Source: Alsobacter sp045348435 (GTDB lineage: Bacteria > Pseudomonadota > Alphaproteobacteria > Rhizobiales > Beijerinckiaceae). From it: 64,000 bases of DNA. The notes under the pieces were generated by a model that was not told the origin of the DNA, did no database searches, and was given only the letters and a program-made list of their open reading frames with translations. Below, one piece after another: positions 62,086 to 64,000 of the stretch. Positions within the stretch are counted from its first letter, which is position 1; each line of letters begins with the position of its first letter. The stretch covers positions 2,418,001 through 2,482,000 of the forward strand of contig NZ_CP157484.1 of assembly GCF_045348435.1 (NCBI RefSeq), read 5' to 3'. Made by a program: the position numbers and the translations under genes.

Positions 62086-62165
62086 CGAGACGCTGAATCG
62101 CGCGGGTCCAAATCAACTTTTGTTCATCTATCGCGATAATTGTATCTTGTTGTATTAAACGTGGG
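62086..62165. promoter_or_regulatory. AT-rich promoter region of receiver gene
   Basis: A stretch of about 70 bp, strikingly AT-rich against its surroundings, upstream of the receiver gene. It contains the palindrome TATCGCGATA (62129-62138) and, on the minus strand, TACAAT as a possible minus-10 element. It probably drives the receiver gene. Confidence 0.45.
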
Positions 62166-62176
62166 AGTTGCAGACC

Positions 62177-62605
62177 CTAGTCTTCGGACGGCCGCCCTGT
62201 CCGCATTTTCTTGACCCCGGCCCGTTTCGACTTGGAATCGAGGCGCCGCGTCTTGGAGGCCAGCGTCGGACGGGTCGGACGGCGCACTTTCGGGGCCACG
62301 GCGGCCCGCCTGACCAGTTCGACCAGGCGATCCAGCGCGTCCTGCCGGTTTCGCTCCTGCGTCCGGAAGCGCTGGGCGCTGATGATCAGGATCCCGTCAT
62401 TGGTCAACCTGCTCCCGGCCAGCCGGGACAGCCGGGCCCGGACGGGCTCCGGCAGCGACGGCGAGCCCGCCACGTCGAAGCGCAGCTGCACCGCCGTTTC
62501 GACCTTGTTGACGTTCTGGCCTCCCGGCCCGGACGCGCGCACGAAGGTCTCCTGGACCTCGCTCTCGTCCAGCGTGATGTGCGAGTTGATCGGAATGGAG
62601 GCCAT
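62177..62605 (-). CDS. arfB: Alternative ribosome-rescue factor ArfB (YaeJ)
   Basis: Peptidyl-tRNA hydrolase of ArfB/YaeJ type, 142 aa, that frees peptides from stalled ribosomes. The GGQ motif is in RASGPGGQNVNKVETAV (about residues 24-40). The basic C-terminal tail (about 105-142, rich in Lys/Arg: KTRRLDSKSKRAGVKKMR) enters the empty mRNA channel in known homologues. Gene stands alone, 71 bp from the MFS gene. Confidence 0.95.
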   Translation of the reverse strand: MASIPINSHITLDESEVQETFVRASGPGGQNVNKVETAVQLRFDVAGSPSLPEPVRARLSRLAGSRLTNDGILIISAQRFRTQERNRQDALDRLVELVRRAAVAPKVRRPTRPTLASKTRRLDSKSKRAGVKKMRTGRPSED

Positions 62606-62674
62606 CGGTCTCGGCTGAGGTCGGAATCATCTCGCAGGGGCGAAGCCGCATCCTAGCCGAATTCCGGCGAGGCA

Positions 62675-64000
62675 TCAGGGCTTGTCGGCCGGTCCCATCT
62701 TGGCGGCGAGCGGCGCGCCGCCGCTGACCGGCCTCGCCACGAGCGACGCGCCGGCGCCGAGCGGCAGCGAGCGCCAGAAGATCACCGCCGACGACATGGA
62801 GATCAGCCCGATCAGGCCGAACACCCACGCGAAATGGCTGGGCGAGAGCACGTCGCCGCCCGCCACGCGGCTGACGGCCTCCAGCCCCAGGGCCGCGATC
62901 GAGACCCCGATGGAGCCCGAGAGCTCCTGCAGCACCGCCGCGAAGGTCGTCGCCCGCGACAGCTTGGAGGCCGGCATGTCGGCGTAGGCGACCGCGTTGA
63001 TGGACGTGAACTGCAGCGAGCGCAGGAACCCGCCGGTCACCAGCACGGCCAGCATCAGCAGGACCGGCGTGGACGCTCCGAAGCCCGCCGGCGCGGCGAC
63101 CAGCACCGAGGACAGCACGGCGTTGACCACCAGCACGCGGCGAAAGCCGAAGCGGCGCAGGATGGGCGACGCCACGATCTTCATCACCAGCGAACCGACG
63201 CCGGCCGCGAAGGTGGTGAGGCCCGAGCGGAACGCGTCATAGCCGAAGCCCGCCTGGAGCAGCAGCGGCAGCAGGAACGGCGTCGCCCCCACGCCCACCC
63301 GAAACAGGAACCCGCCGGTCAGGCTCGCCCGGAAGGTCGGAAGCGACAGGAGCCGCAGGTCGATGATGGGCGATTCGGCCCTGAGCGCATGGCGCACATA
63401 GAGCGCCAGCAGCAGCGCGCCGCCCGCCACGAGGCCCGCCACCGCCGAACTCGGCAGGAGGTCCAGCCCCGCCAGGGTCGCGCCGGTCAGGAAGGCGGCG
63501 AGGCCCGGCCCGACCAGCAGGAATCCCAGCGTGTCGAACTTCGTGCGCGCATCCTCGCGGATGTCGGGGATGTGGATGGTCGCCAGCACGACGCCCAGCG
63601 CCGCGATCGGAATGTTGATCCAGAAGATCCAGCGCCAGTTGAAATAAGTCGTGATGAAGCCGCCGACCGGCGGCCCCAGAATCGGCCCGAGCAGCGCCGG
63701 GATGGTCAGCCAGGCGAGCGCGTCGACGATCTGGGAGCGATCGATCGTGCGCAGCACGACCAGCCGGCCCACCGGCACCATCATGGCGCCGCCCATGCCC
63801 TGGATGACCCTCGCGGCCACCAGCGTGCCGATGTCGGTGGAGAAACCGCATGCGACGGAGCCCGCGGCGAACACCACCATGGCGAGGCGGAAGATCACCC
63901 GCGCCCCGAACCGGTCGGCGAGCCAGCCCGACGCCGGGATGAAGATCGCCAGCGCCAGCAGGTAGGAGGTCAGCGCGAGCTTGAGATGGATCGGGTTGGC
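62675..64000 (-). CDS. MFS drug-efflux transporter, DHA2-like (N-terminus cut by window edge)
   Basis: Multidrug efflux permease of the major facilitator superfamily, EmrB/QacA-like. 441 codons are visible; the N-terminus lies beyond the right window edge (family about 460-520 aa). At the edge ASGWLADRFGARVIFRLA is MFS motif A, followed by RVIQGMGGAMMVPVGRLVVL and LGPILGPPVGGFI (motif C, antiporter type). About twelve more helices follow. Its substrates are not predictable. A GTG at 63898 is not a true start because the frame and motif A continue upstream of it. Confidence 0.9.
   Translation of the reverse strand, partial: ANPIHLKLALTSYLLALAIFIPASGWLADRFGARVIFRLAMVVFAAGSVACGFSTDIGTLVAARVIQGMGGAMMVPVGRLVVLRTIDRSQIVDALAWLTIPALLGPILGPPVGGFITTYFNWRWIFWINIPIAALGVVLATIHIPDIREDARTKFDTLGFLLVGPGLAAFLTGATLAGLDLLPSSAVAGLVAGGALLLALYVRHALRAESPIIDLRLLSLPTFRASLTGGFLFRVGVGATPFLLPLLLQAGFGYDAFRSGLTTFAAGVGSLVMKIVASPILRRFGFRRVLVVNAVLSSVLVAAPAGFGASTPVLLMLAVLVTGGFLRSLQFTSINAVAYADMPASKLSRATTFAAVLQELSGSIGVSIAALGLEAVSRVAGGDVLSPSHFAWVFGLIGLISMSSAVIFWRSLPLGAGASLVARPVSGGAPLAAKMGPADKP

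Overview
The window is a very GC-rich stretch (about two thirds or more G+C by eye) of a bacterial chromosome. Gene order points to an alphaproteobacterium, most likely of the Hyphomicrobiales (Rhizobiales). The diagnostic blocks are eno / ftsB / pdhA-pdhB-pdhC-lpdA / lipA / COQ10-like / cinA-ispDF / dusB-ntrB-ntrC, a fused IspDF, an E1-beta subunit with its own lipoyl domain, and a guaB / MAPEG / rsmB / guaA block. No rRNA, tRNA or CRISPR array was recognised, and there is no intact prophage or classical insertion sequence. Species-level assignment is not possible from reading alone.

Layout. 0-7.2 kb: an edge-truncated crosslink-repair glycosylase, an EamA exporter, a TAXI-type TRAP transporter, a PEBP-like protein, a small membrane protein and an aldo/keto reductase. 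7.2-14.2 kb: nitrogen regulation (dusB-ntrBC), isoprenoid synthesis (ispDF), cinA-type amidase, a COQ10-like lipid-binding protein and lipoyl synthase. 14.2-24.2 kb: the pyruvate dehydrogenase operon with ftsB and eno. It carries three insertions into the usual order: a GlsB/YeaQ membrane protein followed by a REP-like palindrome, a DUF559 endonuclease gene bracketed by 41-bp inverted repeats, and a GT22-like glycosyltransferase. 24.3-28.9 kb: queF, kdsA, a cytochrome c, der, a YfgM-like protein and NnrU. 29-32.4 kb: two small coiled-coil proteins, and a lipase-like RTX/DUF4214 protein behind a promoter resembling that of the EcfG general stress response.

32.5-43.6 kb is a catabolic or accessory region. 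An ABC importer operon (permease, ATPase, alpha/beta hydrolase, binding protein, aldo/keto reductase) diverges from a second, paralogous aldo/keto reductase and an FCD-type GntR regulator. Then come an LVIVD-repeat protein and two divergent fumarylacetoacetate-hydrolase-family enzymes. The two divergent promoter regions share the motif TGTCAACCAA-N18-TTGGTT, which suggests one regulon for uptake and breakdown of an unknown organic substrate. 43.6-45.8 kb: a small membrane protein, a cupin, an isolated FlbT-like protein and a HAD phosphatase. 45.8-54.3 kb: a SorC-regulated polyol operon (smoEFGK-type importer, two short-chain dehydrogenases, FGGY kinase). 54.4-64 kb: guaA, rsmB-like, MAPEG, guaB, rlmE, Ppx/GppA, a degenerate receiver protein, arfB and an edge-truncated MFS exporter.

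The strongest candidates for something new are the repeat-bracketed DUF559 unit inside the pdh operon, the 32.5-43.6 kb regulon with its shared operator, and the bacterial GT22-like glycosyltransferase placed between eno and ftsB.
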